A DNA stretch of 43,547 nt from Planctomycetota bacterium (GCA_003695705.1 RFHU01000317.1:1-43547), one strand, 5' to 3'; numbered from the stretch's first letter, positions 17,285-26,422 are shown. A program made the numbers and translations. The notes: generated from the sequence alone by a model not told the origin.

Positions 17285-18928
17285 ATGCTCGACCGAGGGG
17301 TGCGCCCTCGCCCGCCCGAGGTCCCGAGCGGGCGACGAGGAGCGCGGGCCGCGGGCTCCTCGCGGAGAGGCCCGGTGAGCGCCGCCGGTCCTCCGCGCGG
17401 GCTGGACGCGGCGGGTCTTGCCGCCTACCTGTTCGGCTCGTTGCGATTTCGCGGCTGCGGCAGCGAAGGGCTCCCGCTGCGCGCGCGGCGGGCCTTGCGC
17501 TGGTACCGCGCCCTGCTCCTCGGAGGACGCGCAAAGGGCCTTCCCTTCTCCTGGGTGTTCGACCTAGGCCACTTGCTCCTCGACGGCGAGCGCTTCGTCT
17601 TTCGCTCTCTGCAGGGACTCTCCCGCTGGCCCGCCGCGGAACGCCGGCTGCGACTCGAATACGAGAACCTCCTCCTCAACGGGCTCTTGCACGACGCCTC
17701 GTTCCGTCGCGCCTCCGAGGCCGTCCGGCGCGACCCCCGGCGCGACGACCTGGTCGCGCACTGCGTGGGGGTCCTGCTCGACCCGCTCGCTCGGGCGGGC
17801 GGTCACGCCGACGCGCCGGCGATCGACCCGGTCCTCCTTCGAGAACTGGGCGTCCCCGCAGACCTCGACCCGGAGGCGGCGGCCGCCGCCTACGACGAGC
17901 TCCGCGGCGAAGGCGCCACCCTCCGCGCCTTCGCCGACGCCCTGGAGCGAATGCTTGCGGAGCGCCGCCCGGAGCCGGCCTTTTCGCCTGCGCACCTCGC
18001 CGAGGTCGAGCACTGGAGCGCCTACCGCAGCGCCGCGCAGCGCCTTGCCGGGCGGCGCATCGCGGCGGCCGCCGCGGCTCTCCCTCCCTTGGACCTCTCC
18101 GACGTCGTTCGTCGCGAGACGCGCGTCGTCGAGACCGAGCTCCCCGACAGCGGTACCTACCCCCAAGGCGGCTTCGCCGAGCTTGCCCACCGCGGTCCGC
18201 TCGAAAACCTTGTCCCCACCGAGTTGGTCTACATGGGCGAGGATCCCTTCGGGGACGACCCCCACCCGTCCGTCGACTTGTTCGCGCTGCGTTGCCTGGA
18301 GAGCGAGGCCCTCTTCTTCGCCCGCGACAGCGGTCAGCTCCGCCGCACGCGGCGCAGCGTCCACGTGGCCCTTCGCCCCGACCCCGGTCTGCGGGTGAAG
18401 CTGCCCTGGCACCCGGATCCGCTCGTGGTCTTGGTCTACGGCCTCTGCCTGCGCCTCTGCGAGGACCTCGTCCGCGTGTTCCCAGGCGACGCCTTGCGCT
18501 ACGAGCTCCACCTCCTGGCGCGTGGCCCGTCGGCCGCCGCGCGCACCGACGCGGACGCGGAACTCCTCTCGGTGCTCCTGCGTCACGACATCGGCCGCGG
18601 CGCCGTTCGGGTCGCGCGCGAGGACCCCGACTTCGACCTGCGGGCCCTGGGCGCGCGGGACCGCCGCGTCTACGGCATTTCCGTGCAGGTCGGCGACGAG
18701 GAGCCCGCGGGGCTCCCGGCAGGCGAGACGCCCCCCGCGGCGGACGGCATCGCGCCGCCGCACGTGGTGCGCTGGCGCATCGGCGGGTCCCCGCGCGGCG
18801 CCGAGCCCGATTGCGTTCCTACGCCCCTCGCCGGGAACCCTGCCGAGGCCTTCGCGGCGGCCCGGCGGGCCCTCCTCGGCGCGGTGGTCGGCCTGGCCGG
18901 ACCCTCCGCGGGCTCCCGCCGTCGCTGA
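17285..18928 (+). CDS. Protein of unknown function next to moxR; C-terminus may be a degenerate vWA domain
   Basis: I do not recognise this family. The 547-aa product has no signal peptide or membrane helix. Residues about 40-150 are helical (GLAAYLFGSLRFRG, then LPFSWVFDLGHLLL). The middle is acidic and helical. The region from about 360 to the end alternates strands and helices (RRSVHVALRPD, PLVVLVYGLCLRLCEDLV, ALRYELHLLA, RRVYGISVQV). That order resembles a vWA fold, but the MIDAS motif DxSxS is absent. A vWA partner would be expected beside a MoxR ATPase, so a metal-independent vWA is plausible, though not shown. ATG 17285 has GAGG 5 nt upstream. GTG at 17375 behind GGAGAGG is an alternative, and the intervening 30 residues are Arg/Pro-rich and low-complexity. 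Confidence 0.7.
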   Translation: MLDRGVRPRPPEVPSGRRGARAAGSSRRGPVSAAGPPRGLDAAGLAAYLFGSLRFRGCGSEGLPLRARRALRWYRALLLGGRAKGLPFSWVFDLGHLLLDGERFVFRSLQGLSRWPAAERRLRLEYENLLLNGLLHDASFRRASEAVRRDPRRDDLVAHCVGVLLDPLARAGGHADAPAIDPVLLRELGVPADLDPEAAAAAYDELRGEGATLRAFADALERMLAERRPEPAFSPAHLAEVEHWSAYRSAAQRLAGRRIAAAAAALPPLDLSDVVRRETRVVETELPDSGTYPQGGFAELAHRGPLENLVPTELVYMGEDPFGDDPHPSVDLFALRCLESEALFFARDSGQLRRTRRSVHVALRPDPGLRVKLPWHPDPLVVLVYGLCLRLCEDLVRVFPGDALRYELHLLARGPSAAARTDADAELLSVLLRHDIGRGAVRVAREDPDFDLRALGARDRRVYGISVQVGDEEPAGLPAGETPPAADGIAPPHVVRWRIGGSPRGAEPDCVPTPLAGNPAEAFAAARRALLGAVVGLAGPSAGSRRR

Positions 18929-18980
18929 GCCCACTCCTCCCGGCCTCGCCTCGGCTGGTTGGGCGCGACGCGTCCGGCGA

Positions 18981-20387
18981 TCAGGGGCAGAGCACGCAGC
19001 GTGCGGCGTCCGGCAACAGGCAAGCCGTGCAGAAGCGGCGTCCGCAGCCGTCGCAGCGACGGAGTTCGCCGCGCGGGCGAACGCTGCGGCAGCTGGGACA
19101 GACGGCGCGGCACGAGGCGCAGAGTCCGTCGGCGAGGTGCTGGTCGCAGTGGAGCGCCCCGCAGCCCCCGCAGGCGCGAAGGCAAGCGCCGCAGCCTTCC
19201 GACTCGCAGCGAGCGCAGCGACCGCCCGCGTGGGTTGCGCACGCGCTTGCGCCGCAAGCGGGACACGTCGCACCGCACCCCGTGCAGCAGAGCACACCGC
19301 ACACCGTGCACAGCGGACTCTCGCACGCGCCGCACACGGCGCCCCCACAGCGGTCGCAGCGGCCCAGGCAGGCGCTGTGCACCACGTGGGATCCGTCGCA
19401 GGCGCTCAACTCGCCCGCGAGTTGCTGCGCGCAAGCCGGGCACTCGCCGAGGTCCAGGGCCCCGCTGGCGCGCTCGAGCGCGATGCTCCGCCCGGCGCGC
19501 TCGGCGCCCTCGGCTTGCACCACGAGCCGGGCGAGTTGCAGGGGTACCTCCACGCAGAGGACCTGCATGGGGGCGACCTCCACCGAGACCTCGCAGGCCC
19601 GCGCCAACTCGGCCAAACGGAGGGCTCGCTCTTCCTGAAGCTCCTCCAGGCGTACGAGTCCGAGGTCGGTCCGCCGGCTGCGCTGGACCTCGGCCATCTG
19701 GGCGGCGTAGTAAGCGTCGAGGCGGAGTACGTCCTTCGCGAAGCGGGTGCGCGCGTCCTCGCGCCGGCGGGCCGCCTCGGCGCGCGCGTGCTCCTCGACG
19801 AAGGCGTCCGCAGCCCCCAGGCCTGCGTCCAGGAACTCCTCGGGCGGTCGCTTCCGCGGCCGATGAGGCCAACCGAAGGCCGCCGCGGGAGGCTCGCCGA
19901 AGTCCGCGCGGGGGGGACGACCGGGACGCAGGCGGACGCGCACGCACACCAAGTCCTCCTGGCGCCCCAGGCTGCGGAAACGGAGCCGATAGACGACGTA
20001 GAGGTCGTAGCCCGTCCCGGAGGCGCGGTCGCGGATGCCGAGCTCCGCGCCGCGAGCGGGGCGCACCCGCTCCCGCAGCGCCTTCTTGGTGAGGCGCGCT
20101 CGGCCCGGCTGTACGACGTAGCTGCGACGCCCCCGCGCTGCCAGCCATGCGTCCAGCGCACGCAAGACATGGCTCCCCGGCGCCAGGAGACTGCGGCCCG
20201 GTGCGAGCGCCCCAGGGTCGAGGACCAAGGCGAGTTCGTCGCCCAAGCGCTCCGCGAGCTCGGCGCCCGCTCCCTCGCGGGGGAAGCGCACCTCGAAGAC
20301 GCCGTCCCGCCGCCGAAAGCTGCCGCCGGCCGCGGACACGCCAGCGCGGAGGAACGCGCACAGCTCCTTTTCCGACGAAGCGCTCAC
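18981..20387 (-). CDS. Cysteine-rich zinc-binding protein of unknown function, last gene of the SNF2/AAA operon
   Basis: The 468-aa protein has no recognised N-terminal family. Residues 1-150 look alpha/beta (VFEVRFPREG, GYDLYVVYRLRF) and 170-270 are charged coiled coil. From about 315 to the end some 33 cysteines occur as repeated Cys-x2-Cys pairs (CPACAQ, CDRCGGAVCGAC, CTVCGVLCC, CPACGASAC, CDGCGRRFCTAC). These look like five to eight small zinc ribbons or treble-clef knuckles in tandem. It starts with GTG at 20387 and overlaps the SNF2 stop by GTGA, so it is probably made with the helicase. An accessory domain for nucleic acid or protein binding by the SNF2 motor is a reasonable inference. 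It is convergent with the 17285 gene across 52 bp. Confidence 0.78.
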   Translation of the reverse strand: MSASSEKELCAFLRAGVSAAGGSFRRRDGVFEVRFPREGAGAELAERLGDELALVLDPGALAPGRSLLAPGSHVLRALDAWLAARGRRSYVVQPGRARLTKKALRERVRPARGAELGIRDRASGTGYDLYVVYRLRFRSLGRQEDLVCVRVRLRPGRPPRADFGEPPAAAFGWPHRPRKRPPEEFLDAGLGAADAFVEEHARAEAARRREDARTRFAKDVLRLDAYYAAQMAEVQRSRRTDLGLVRLEELQEERALRLAELARACEVSVEVAPMQVLCVEVPLQLARLVVQAEGAERAGRSIALERASGALDLGECPACAQQLAGELSACDGSHVVHSACLGRCDRCGGAVCGACESPLCTVCGVLCCTGCGATCPACGASACATHAGGRCARCESEGCGACLRACGGCGALHCDQHLADGLCASCRAVCPSCRSVRPRGELRRCDGCGRRFCTACLLPDAARCVLCP

Positions 20388-22402
20388 GCGGAGGGCTCCT
20401 CGGGGGCCGGCGCGAGGACGTCGAGGACCGCTTCCGCTTCCTTGATGGCGTCGTAGGCGGCGCGGGCTTCCTCCAACTTGCGACCGAAGGCTTCGAGGGC
20501 CGCATCCACGTCGCCCGCGCGGGTCCCCTGCAGCCAGACGTCGCGGAGCAGTTCCTCGAAACTGCGCTCCGCGTGCAGCGAGCCGAGGATCAGGTCCACC
20601 TCGCCGAGCACCGCGGTGAACAGCCTCAGCTTGCGGGCCAGCAACTCAAGCACCCGGGCCTCGATGGTCCCCTTGACCGAGAGGTTGAACACGGTCACGT
20701 CCCGGGTCTGCCCCAGGCGGTGCACCCGGCCGATTCGTTGCTCGACGACCATGGGATTCCAGGGGAGGTCGAAGTTCACCACCGTCGAGCAGAACTGAAC
20801 GTTGAGCCCCTCGGCGCCCGCCTTCGAGGAGACGAGCACGCGGGCTTGGTCGCGGAAGCGTGCGATGGCGGCGGCGCGTTCGCCGGGGCTCAGTCCACCG
20901 TGGAAGGCCTCGGTGGCAATCCCGGCGGCGCGCAGGCGCTCGACGAGCGCGCGGATGGTGGCGCGGAACTCGCAGAACACGATGACCTTGCCGGGAAAGC
21001 GCGCGAGGACCTCCTCGATGGCCTGGGCTTTGCGCCACTCGCCCAGCGCGAGGGCGCGCCGCTCGAATTCCTGAGCGCGTGCGACGAGGTCGGGGGGCAG
21101 ACCCTCGGTGGCGGCCAGGGTCCGAAGCCCCTGAGCGACGGCTGCCGGGCTGGAACAGAGCTGTCGCTGGAGCGAGATCAGGGTGAGGGCGAAGGAGTGG
21201 CCGCGGCCGGTGGGACCGACGACGGTCAGTGCGCCCGAGCGGACTTCGTCGCTGATGAAGGCGGAGAGTTCGTCGTAGAAAGATCGCTCCGCGGCGGCGA
21301 GTTCCAGGTGGTAGATCGCCGCGCGCCGCGCCGGGAGCTTTACGGCCACGTCCTCGCGCCGGTTGCGGATCATCACCTCGCCCAGGAGTTGCTGGAGGTG
21401 GTGGAGGTTGCGCGGCTTGCGGGGATCGCGCTCGTCTACGTACTGGCGGTTGAAGGCGCGCGTGGAGCCGAGCAGGCCGGGCTTCAGGATGTCGAGCAGG
21501 TTCTTGAGTTCGACGAGCCGGTTGTGGAAGGGCGTGGCCGAGAGAAGGAGCACGTAGGTCTTTCGCACCCGTGCCACGGCCTTGTACTGCTTGGTCGAAC
21601 GGTTGCGCAGGTGATGGGCTTCGTCGCAGACGAGCAAGTCGGTCCCCCGCTCGCGAAGGACCTTCCCCAGGCCGGGCCCCCGCAGCCCGGCGTAGCTGAC
21701 GATGACCAGCGGCGGGTCGTCGGCGAGGTCCGCCGGGTCTCGGGCGAAGACGAACTCGAGGTTGAACTTTTCCGCCATCTCCTCGCGCCACTGCAGGCCC
21801 AGCGAAGCAGGAACGACCACGAGCACGCGCTGCGCCAGCCCGCGCAGGAGCAGTTCCTTGGCCACGAGGCCCGCCTCGATGGTCTTTCCGAGGCCTGTCT
21901 CGTCCGCGAGGAGAGCAGCCCCTCCCATGTCCTCGAGGACCCTGCGGGCGACCCGCTGCTGATGGGCGTAGCGCTGGAAGTGCTCGGAGTTGACCTGCGC
22001 GAGGGCCAGCAGGCGCTCGAAGCCGGGCAGACGGGCGTGCTCTGCGGAGCGCCGCCGAAGACGCCAGAGCGCGGGCTCCGCGTTGGGACCTCGGTCTTCG
22101 AAGAGCTGCCGCGCGGGCTGGAGGGCGACGCGGAGACTCGGCTCGGGGGGAGGAAGGCCGGGGCAGATGGCCGGGGTGGCGGCCTCCTCGCGGGGGAAGG
22201 GTTCTCCGCAGCGGAAGCATTCCACCTCGTCCAGGGAGTCGACCCAGCCGCAGCGACGGCAGCGCTGGGCGGCCTGCGCGCGCGCGCCTTCGCGCAGTTT
22301 GGGGGCCTTGGGGCGAGCAGGCTCCGCCTCGATCCACTCGAAACGCTCCCCGGGAGCGACGGTCGCTCCGCGCGGGCCGGTCCGTGACGGTCTGGGGCTC
22401 AT
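20384..22402 (-). CDS. SNF2/RapA-like ATP-dependent helicase with N-terminal zinc ribbon
   Basis: A superfamily-2 SWI2/SNF2 motor of 672 aa. An N-terminal zinc ribbon, CRRCGWVDSLDEVECFRCG (C-x2-C-x10-C-x2-C), comes first. The motor has ALLADETGLGKTIEAGLVAK (motif I), VLVVVPASLGLQW (Ia), LLVCDEAHHLRN (II), VLLLSATPFHN (III), VLVSSKAGAEGLN (V) and EQRIGRVHRLGQ (VI). The spacing resembles RapA/HepA-type bacterial Snf2 proteins, which remodel RNA polymerase or other DNA-bound complexes. ATG at 22402, 13 nt after the AAA gene stop, is preferred to a GTG at 22444 inside that gene. Its C-terminal codons overlap the Cys-rich gene by 4 nt. The C-terminal accessory domain of RapA is missing and may be replaced by that next protein. 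Confidence 0.9.
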   Translation of the reverse strand: MSPRPSRTGPRGATVAPGERFEWIEAEPARPKAPKLREGARAQAAQRCRRCGWVDSLDEVECFRCGEPFPREEAATPAICPGLPPPEPSLRVALQPARQLFEDRGPNAEPALWRLRRRSAEHARLPGFERLLALAQVNSEHFQRYAHQQRVARRVLEDMGGAALLADETGLGKTIEAGLVAKELLLRGLAQRVLVVVPASLGLQWREEMAEKFNLEFVFARDPADLADDPPLVIVSYAGLRGPGLGKVLRERGTDLLVCDEAHHLRNRSTKQYKAVARVRKTYVLLLSATPFHNRLVELKNLLDILKPGLLGSTRAFNRQYVDERDPRKPRNLHHLQQLLGEVMIRNRREDVAVKLPARRAAIYHLELAAAERSFYDELSAFISDEVRSGALTVVGPTGRGHSFALTLISLQRQLCSSPAAVAQGLRTLAATEGLPPDLVARAQEFERRALALGEWRKAQAIEEVLARFPGKVIVFCEFRATIRALVERLRAAGIATEAFHGGLSPGERAAAIARFRDQARVLVSSKAGAEGLNVQFCSTVVNFDLPWNPMVVEQRIGRVHRLGQTRDVTVFNLSVKGTIEARVLELLARKLRLFTAVLGEVDLILGSLHAERSFEELLRDVWLQGTRAGDVDAALEAFGRKLEEARAAYDAIKEAEAVLDVLAPAPEEPSA

Positions 22403-22415
22403 CGGCGTCGCCCGC

Positions 22416-23975
22416 TCACGAGGCGCTGGAAGCCCGCCGCGCACGGCCCTTTGCCCAAGCGCGAATGGCGCCCACGCTTTCCTGCATGGTGGTCGACAGG
22501 GGCACGGTCCGTTCGACGGCCGCGAGCAAGTCCTCGGTGGTCATGGCACGGCGGGCGGAGAAGGCCTCGTAGAGCCCGGCGATGACCGCCTCTTCGAGTT
22601 CGGCCCCGGAGAAGCCGCGGGTCGCCGCGGCGACCCGCGCGAGGTCGAAGTCGTCCGGCTCGCGGTCTCGCTTGCGCAAGTGAATGGACAGGATCTCCGC
22701 CCGCTCGGGCTCGGCCGGCAGGTCGACGAAGAAGATTTCGTCGAAGCGTCCCTTGCGAAGGAGTTCGGGAGGCAAGTTGCTGATGTCGTTCGCCGTGGCG
22801 ACCACGTAGACACCCTCTCCCCCGCGCTCTTGCAGCCACGTCGTGATGGTGCTGATGACGCGAGCGGTGGTGCCCGCGTCGGAGACCGAGCTCGAGCGGG
22901 CGCCCGAGAGGGACTTCTCCAGCTCGTCGATCCAGAGCACGCAGGGGGCGATGGACTCCGCGAGGCGCAGCGCCTGGCGCACGTTCTCCTCGCTGCGCCC
23001 CACGATGCCGGCGAACACGCGACCGATGTCGAAGCGTAGCAGGGGAAGACGGTAGAACCGGGCGACGGCCTTGGCCGAGAGGCTCTTCCCGCAGCCTTGG
23101 ACACCGATCAGGCACAACCCGCGTGGGGCGGGCAAGCCGTAGTTGCGCGCCTCCTGCGAAAACGCGTCCTTGCGTGAGGCGAGCCAGTCCTTGAGCAAAT
23201 CGAGTCCGCCGACCGACTCGAAGCCTTCGTCCCAGCGGACGCACTCGAGGGCGCTCCCCTTGCGCACGAGCTGCTCCTTTTCGCGCAAGACGAGCTCGAT
23301 GGCGCGCCGGTCGATGACCCCCAACTTGACCATCGCCAGGGCGAGGCTCTGCTCGAGTTCCTGGAGGGTCATCCCCTGGGCGGAGCGGATCAGCTCGTCC
23401 CGGTCTCCCGCGCTCAACGAGGACTTCCCGGGGCCCAGGCGTTCGCCGACCAGGTCCAGATGCCGAGCGATGGCGGCGCGCGAGGGGAGGGGGACGTCGA
23501 CCACGGTGACCTCCTTCTCCAGTTCGGCGGGCAGCACGAGGCGGGGGGCGACGAGCAGCACGGTCTTGGTGCTCGTCTGCAACTCGTGGGCGAGGTCGCG
23601 CAGCAGGCGGCGGACTCCGGCCTTCTCCACGTGGAGATGGAAGTCGACCAGGATGTAGAGGGCGTCGGCGTCGTCCCGGCGGATGGTTCCCAAGACTTCG
23701 GCGGGCTCGCGCGCGCGCCGGGCGACGGCCTCGTTTGGCAGGGCGACGTTGCGCAGGCCGTCGGTCTCCGTCCACACCAGGCAGCGCTTGCGCAGGCGTA
23801 CGGCCACGGCCTCCAACTCGCGGAGGACGCGCTCCTCTTCCCAGGTGACGAGGTAGAGGAGGGGCACGCGGGCCCGCACGTAGTCGGAGACCTCCTCGCC
23901 CAGCGCGGTGAGTTGCGGAGCCGGACGTTCCCGGGAGGATCGCTGGGCGGGGCCGCGGCGTCGGGCGGGGCTCAC
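22416..23975 (-). CDS. Ycf46-type AAA+ ATPase
   Basis: The 519-aa protein matches the Ycf46 family known from cyanobacteria and plastids, a classical-clade AAA ATPase. The N-terminal region (about 25-240) contains [19 protein letters not shown], a hallmark of the family. The AAA module follows: [20 protein letters not shown] (Walker A), [31 protein letters not shown] (Walker B), [12 protein letters not shown] and [20 protein letters not shown]. The C-terminal lid ends with [11 protein letters not shown]. Ycf46 has been linked to CO2 uptake in cyanobacteria, but a general role is not established. It starts with GTG at 23975, 6 nt after GGGAGGA, overlapping the preceding stop as GTGA. It sits between an unknown protein and the SNF2 motor in one operon. 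Confidence 0.92.
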   Translation of the reverse strand: MSPARRRGPAQRSSRERPAPQLTALGEEVSDYVRARVPLLYLVTWEEERVLRELEAVAVRLRKRCLVWTETDGLRNVALPNEAVARRAREPAEVLGTIRRDDADALYILVDFHLHVEKAGVRRLLRDLAHELQTSTKTVLLVAPRLVLPAELEKEVTVVDVPLPSRAAIARHLDLVGERLGPGKSSLSAGDRDELIRSAQGMTLQELEQSLALAMVKLGVIDRRAIELVLREKEQLVRKGSALECVRWDEGFESVGGLDLLKDWLASRKDAFSQEARNYGLPAPRGLCLIGVQGCGKSLSAKAVARFYRLPLLRFDIGRVFAGIVGRSEENVRQALRLAESIAPCVLWIDELEKSLSGARSSSVSDAGTTARVISTITTWLQERGGEGVYVVATANDISNLPPELLRKGRFDEIFFVDLPAEPERAEILSIHLRKRDREPDDFDLARVAAATRGFSGAELEEAVIAGLYEAFSARRAMTTEDLLAAVERTVPLSTTMQESVGAIRAWAKGRARRASSAS

Positions 23976-25039
23976 GGCATTCCTCCCACCACCCGCTCGA
24001 CCCAGGCGGCGTAGCCGGCGGTGGCGCGGGGGTAGGTGGTCAGCCGGTAGCCGCGGAAGCGCGCGGGGCGATCGCCGGGCAGCAGATGCAGCCGGGTGGA
24101 GAGCAGGAAGCGGTGCTCGAGGACGTAGTGCCCCCCCTTGCGGCGCGCATACCCCTCCTGCATGCGGACGGCACGCAGGAGATGGCCGTCGCGCAGCACA
24201 CGCTCGACCGAGCGCGGAACGCGTACCTCACGAGCCAAGGAGGAGCCGCGTTCGCCAGCGCGCCGCACGGCGATGGAGCCTCGCTCCCAGGTCAGCTCGA
24301 GGCTGTCGTGGAGCCCGAAGGCCATGTCCTCGTCGCGGGGGACGAAGCCGTGCTCGGCCTCGACGGCCTTGGCGCCAAGGGCCTTGCGAAGGGCGCTCGT
24401 GGCCTCGGCAACGAGCGGCCACTCGAGGGAGCGCACGGGGGCATCGACGAAGGCGGCCGCGAAAGCGGCGGGATCGCGCGCAGGGGAGCGCGGACAACGA
24501 CCCCGACGAGGGCTCCGGGCAGCGAAGGAGGCCAGCTCGGAGCGGTCGAAGCACAGTGTGCCCTCGGCGTCGACGTGCGCAAAGGTCAGCGCGTGGCGGC
24601 GTTCGGCTTCGCGGAGATCCCAGTCACCGGGCGAGAGCACGACCCGGGCACCCTCGCAGCCGACGGCGCGCGTCCGCTTGCCGGCCGGCCCGCGGCACGG
24701 CGCCTCGGCCCCGAGGAAGGCCGCACACCAGAGGACGTCCTGCGCCTCCTTCGCGTCGACCCGCTCCCCACGGAGGGTGCAGATCAGGCGGTCCTGCCAG
24801 GGGCGCAGGTGGGTGAAGAGCTCCCAGGCCTCCTTCAACCGGTCCTCGCGGAACAGGTTGCGGTAGAGGATGGCCCCGCCGGGCTCGAGGAGCTCCTTGA
24901 ACTGCCCGAGGGCGCGCAGCGCGTCGAGGCGACGCAGGAAGCGGTCTCGGGCCAGGACGCCGTACTCGACGGCCAAATACCAGCCTCGGTCCGCCCACAC
25001 GGGCGCTTCGCGTTCGGTCTCAGCGGGGTCGGCGATCAT
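23972..25039 (-). CDS. Protein of unknown function, first gene of the Ycf46/SNF2 operon
   Basis: I do not recognise this 355-aa family. It has no signal peptide or membrane helix. Residues 15-95 are helical and aromatic-rich (DRGWYLAVEYGVLARDRFLRR, then WELFTHLRPWQDRL). The middle holds several cysteines (about residues 90-180: VLWCAAF, APCRGP, VGCEG, TLCFD, GRCPRSP). The C-terminal 130 residues look like beta strands (LELTWERGSIAVRRAGERG, YVLEHRFLLSTRLHLLPGD). The last codons overlap the Ycf46 gene by 4 nt, so it is very likely a partner of that ATPase. ATG at 25039; a TACAAT -10-like element lies 36 nt upstream. It could be an adaptor or a toxin-like effector of the block; neither is shown. 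Confidence 0.72.
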   Translation of the reverse strand: MIADPAETEREAPVWADRGWYLAVEYGVLARDRFLRRLDALRALGQFKELLEPGGAILYRNLFREDRLKEAWELFTHLRPWQDRLICTLRGERVDAKEAQDVLWCAAFLGAEAPCRGPAGKRTRAVGCEGARVVLSPGDWDLREAERRHALTFAHVDAEGTLCFDRSELASFAARSPRRGRCPRSPARDPAAFAAAFVDAPVRSLEWPLVAEATSALRKALGAKAVEAEHGFVPRDEDMAFGLHDSLELTWERGSIAVRRAGERGSSLAREVRVPRSVERVLRDGHLLRAVRMQEGYARRKGGHYVLEHRFLLSTRLHLLPGDRPARFRGYRLTTYPRATAGYAAWVERVVGGMP

Positions 25040-25074
25040 GGGGCAGCGGCTCGCGGCACGGCCGGAGCGCGGCC

Positions 25075-25080
25075 ATTGTA
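25075..25080 (-). promoter_or_regulatory. -10-like TACAAT upstream of the Ycf46/SNF2 operon
   Basis: On the minus strand TACAAT ends 35 nt before the ATG at 25039 in otherwise GC-rich DNA. The -35 region (GACGAA at 17 bp) is poor. Predicted leader is about 28 nt. The call rests mainly on the AT-rich hexamer. Confidence 0.4.
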
Positions 25081-25159
25081 TCCACGCCCGCGCGCCCTTC
25101 GTCGCTCGGTGTGGGTTCGACTCCGCCCTGCGCGCCCCGTCGGGACGAGCCCGAGCGCG

Positions 25160-26422
25160 TTACTTGGTCTCCGCGTGCAGGCGCCTGCGCGCCTCCACGT
25201 TGGCGAACACCAAGGTCTTCTTCCCCAAGCCCGTGCGCTCGAGGTTCTCCGTTATGACCTTGGTGATGAGCCGCTGGGCTCCGGAGTTGATGTCCGTGTA
25301 GTCTTCGCTCGGGTTGCTGGCGCTCGGCCCGTACTCGCGCGCGAGGTACGATCCGTAAGGCTCGGGCAGGGAGCCGCGCCGGAGCGGTGCTCCCCCGAGC
25401 CCCTGGAGCCGGGGGTCGTGCGCCGAGTCGAGCACGTCCGGGGCCAGCGGAAAGCCCGGCGCTCGGGGCAGCGAGAGGACCGCGTGGACGAGCTCGTGCA
25501 CGAGGGTGTCCACGAGTTCTTGGGGGTTGGTCTGGTGCGGAGCGATGGTGGGATTCACGGCCAGGCTGCCGCGGCTGTAGGTCCCGAAACGTTCGACGCC
25601 GTGGGCCTCGAGGCCGGGGACGATCTGCAAGTCTAGAGGAAGGCCGCCCGGGTAGTCCTCGAGGTAGGCGCGCAGGCAAACAAAGTCGGGCTGCCGACCG
25701 AGGGCGGCCAGGACCCGCCGCTGGGCAGGCGTCCGGGCCAGCGAAGCCACGAAGGCTTGGAGCGGATGCCGACGCCGCCGCTCCGCAGCGCTCGCCGTCT
25801 CTGCCAAGACCTCCAGAGCGAAGGCGCAGGCCTGCTCGGCCCGCACGAGGACGAACAGCTCGCCCGAGAAGGGCGCGAACGGGAGCACCTCCGTCGTGCG
25901 CCCTCTGGACCGCGTCCACTCGACGAGATCGCCGCCTCCGTCGAAGAGCAAGACCTGCCCAGGACCCTCCCCCCGCGTCGAGCGCAGGCGGATGCGCGCG
26001 CCGCCGGGGACACGGAACAAGGCAGCGCGAACGGGAAGTGCGAACTCCGCCTCCACGGCCGTCCCGGGGCCGAGCCTCGCGTCGTCGAGGAGGAGCGTCG
26101 CGCCCAGGCGAAACCGAGCACGCGCCCGCGGGGGAGGGACCTCGATGCGCAGCTGCTCCCCAGCGAGGACGGGCAGGAGGAGGACCTCTTCGGCGCGATG
26201 CCCGCGCGCTGCCTGCTCCCAGCCAGCGCCTCGCACCTGCAGGTCGACGTCGACGAAGGATCCCAGCCCCTGCAGCTCGAGGAGAAGCAGGCCGGAGCGC
26301 CCGACCGTGCAGGGCACGCTCCAACCTTGTCCGGGCGCGATCTCCGTGCTCTGCCACACGGTCGCGCCGGGAACGTGGAGCTGAAGCGCCAGCCCCAGGA
26401 GAAGGGAGAGGGCGGTCAACAT
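25160..26422 (-). CDS. Secreted zinc metalloprotease-like protein
   Basis: The 420-aa product has a signal peptide (MLTALSLLLGLALQLHVPGA). The first half is beta-rich, with jelly-roll-like strands (LLLLELQGLGSFVDVDLQV, GELFVLVRAEQACAFALEVL), similar to the pre-peptidase beta domains of secreted proteases. The C-terminal domain carries the zincin motif LVDTLVHELVHAVLS (HExxH, about residue 315). Near the end NPSEDYTDINSGAQRL has the position and acidic character of a third ligand helix. The family is not identified; it is distinct in sequence from the M64 protein of this window. The start is at the ATG 8 nt after TATACT with no ribosome site, so the mRNA may be leaderless. Confidence 0.75.
   Translation of the reverse strand: MLTALSLLLGLALQLHVPGATVWQSTEIAPGQGWSVPCTVGRSGLLLLELQGLGSFVDVDLQVRGAGWEQAARGHRAEEVLLLPVLAGEQLRIEVPPPRARARFRLGATLLLDDARLGPGTAVEAEFALPVRAALFRVPGGARIRLRSTRGEGPGQVLLFDGGGDLVEWTRSRGRTTEVLPFAPFSGELFVLVRAEQACAFALEVLAETASAAERRRRHPLQAFVASLARTPAQRRVLAALGRQPDFVCLRAYLEDYPGGLPLDLQIVPGLEAHGVERFGTYSRGSLAVNPTIAPHQTNPQELVDTLVHELVHAVLSLPRAPGFPLAPDVLDSAHDPRLQGLGGAPLRRGSLPEPYGSYLAREYGPSASNPSEDYTDINSGAQRLITKVITENLERTGLGKKTLVFANVEARRRLHAETK

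Noticed and set aside
25105..25125. GTGGGTTCGACTCCG resembling a tRNA T-arm
   Set aside because: The stem bases around TTCGACT do not pair well and no acceptor, D or anticodon arm is found on either side, so it is not a tRNA and there is no sign of an attachment site.
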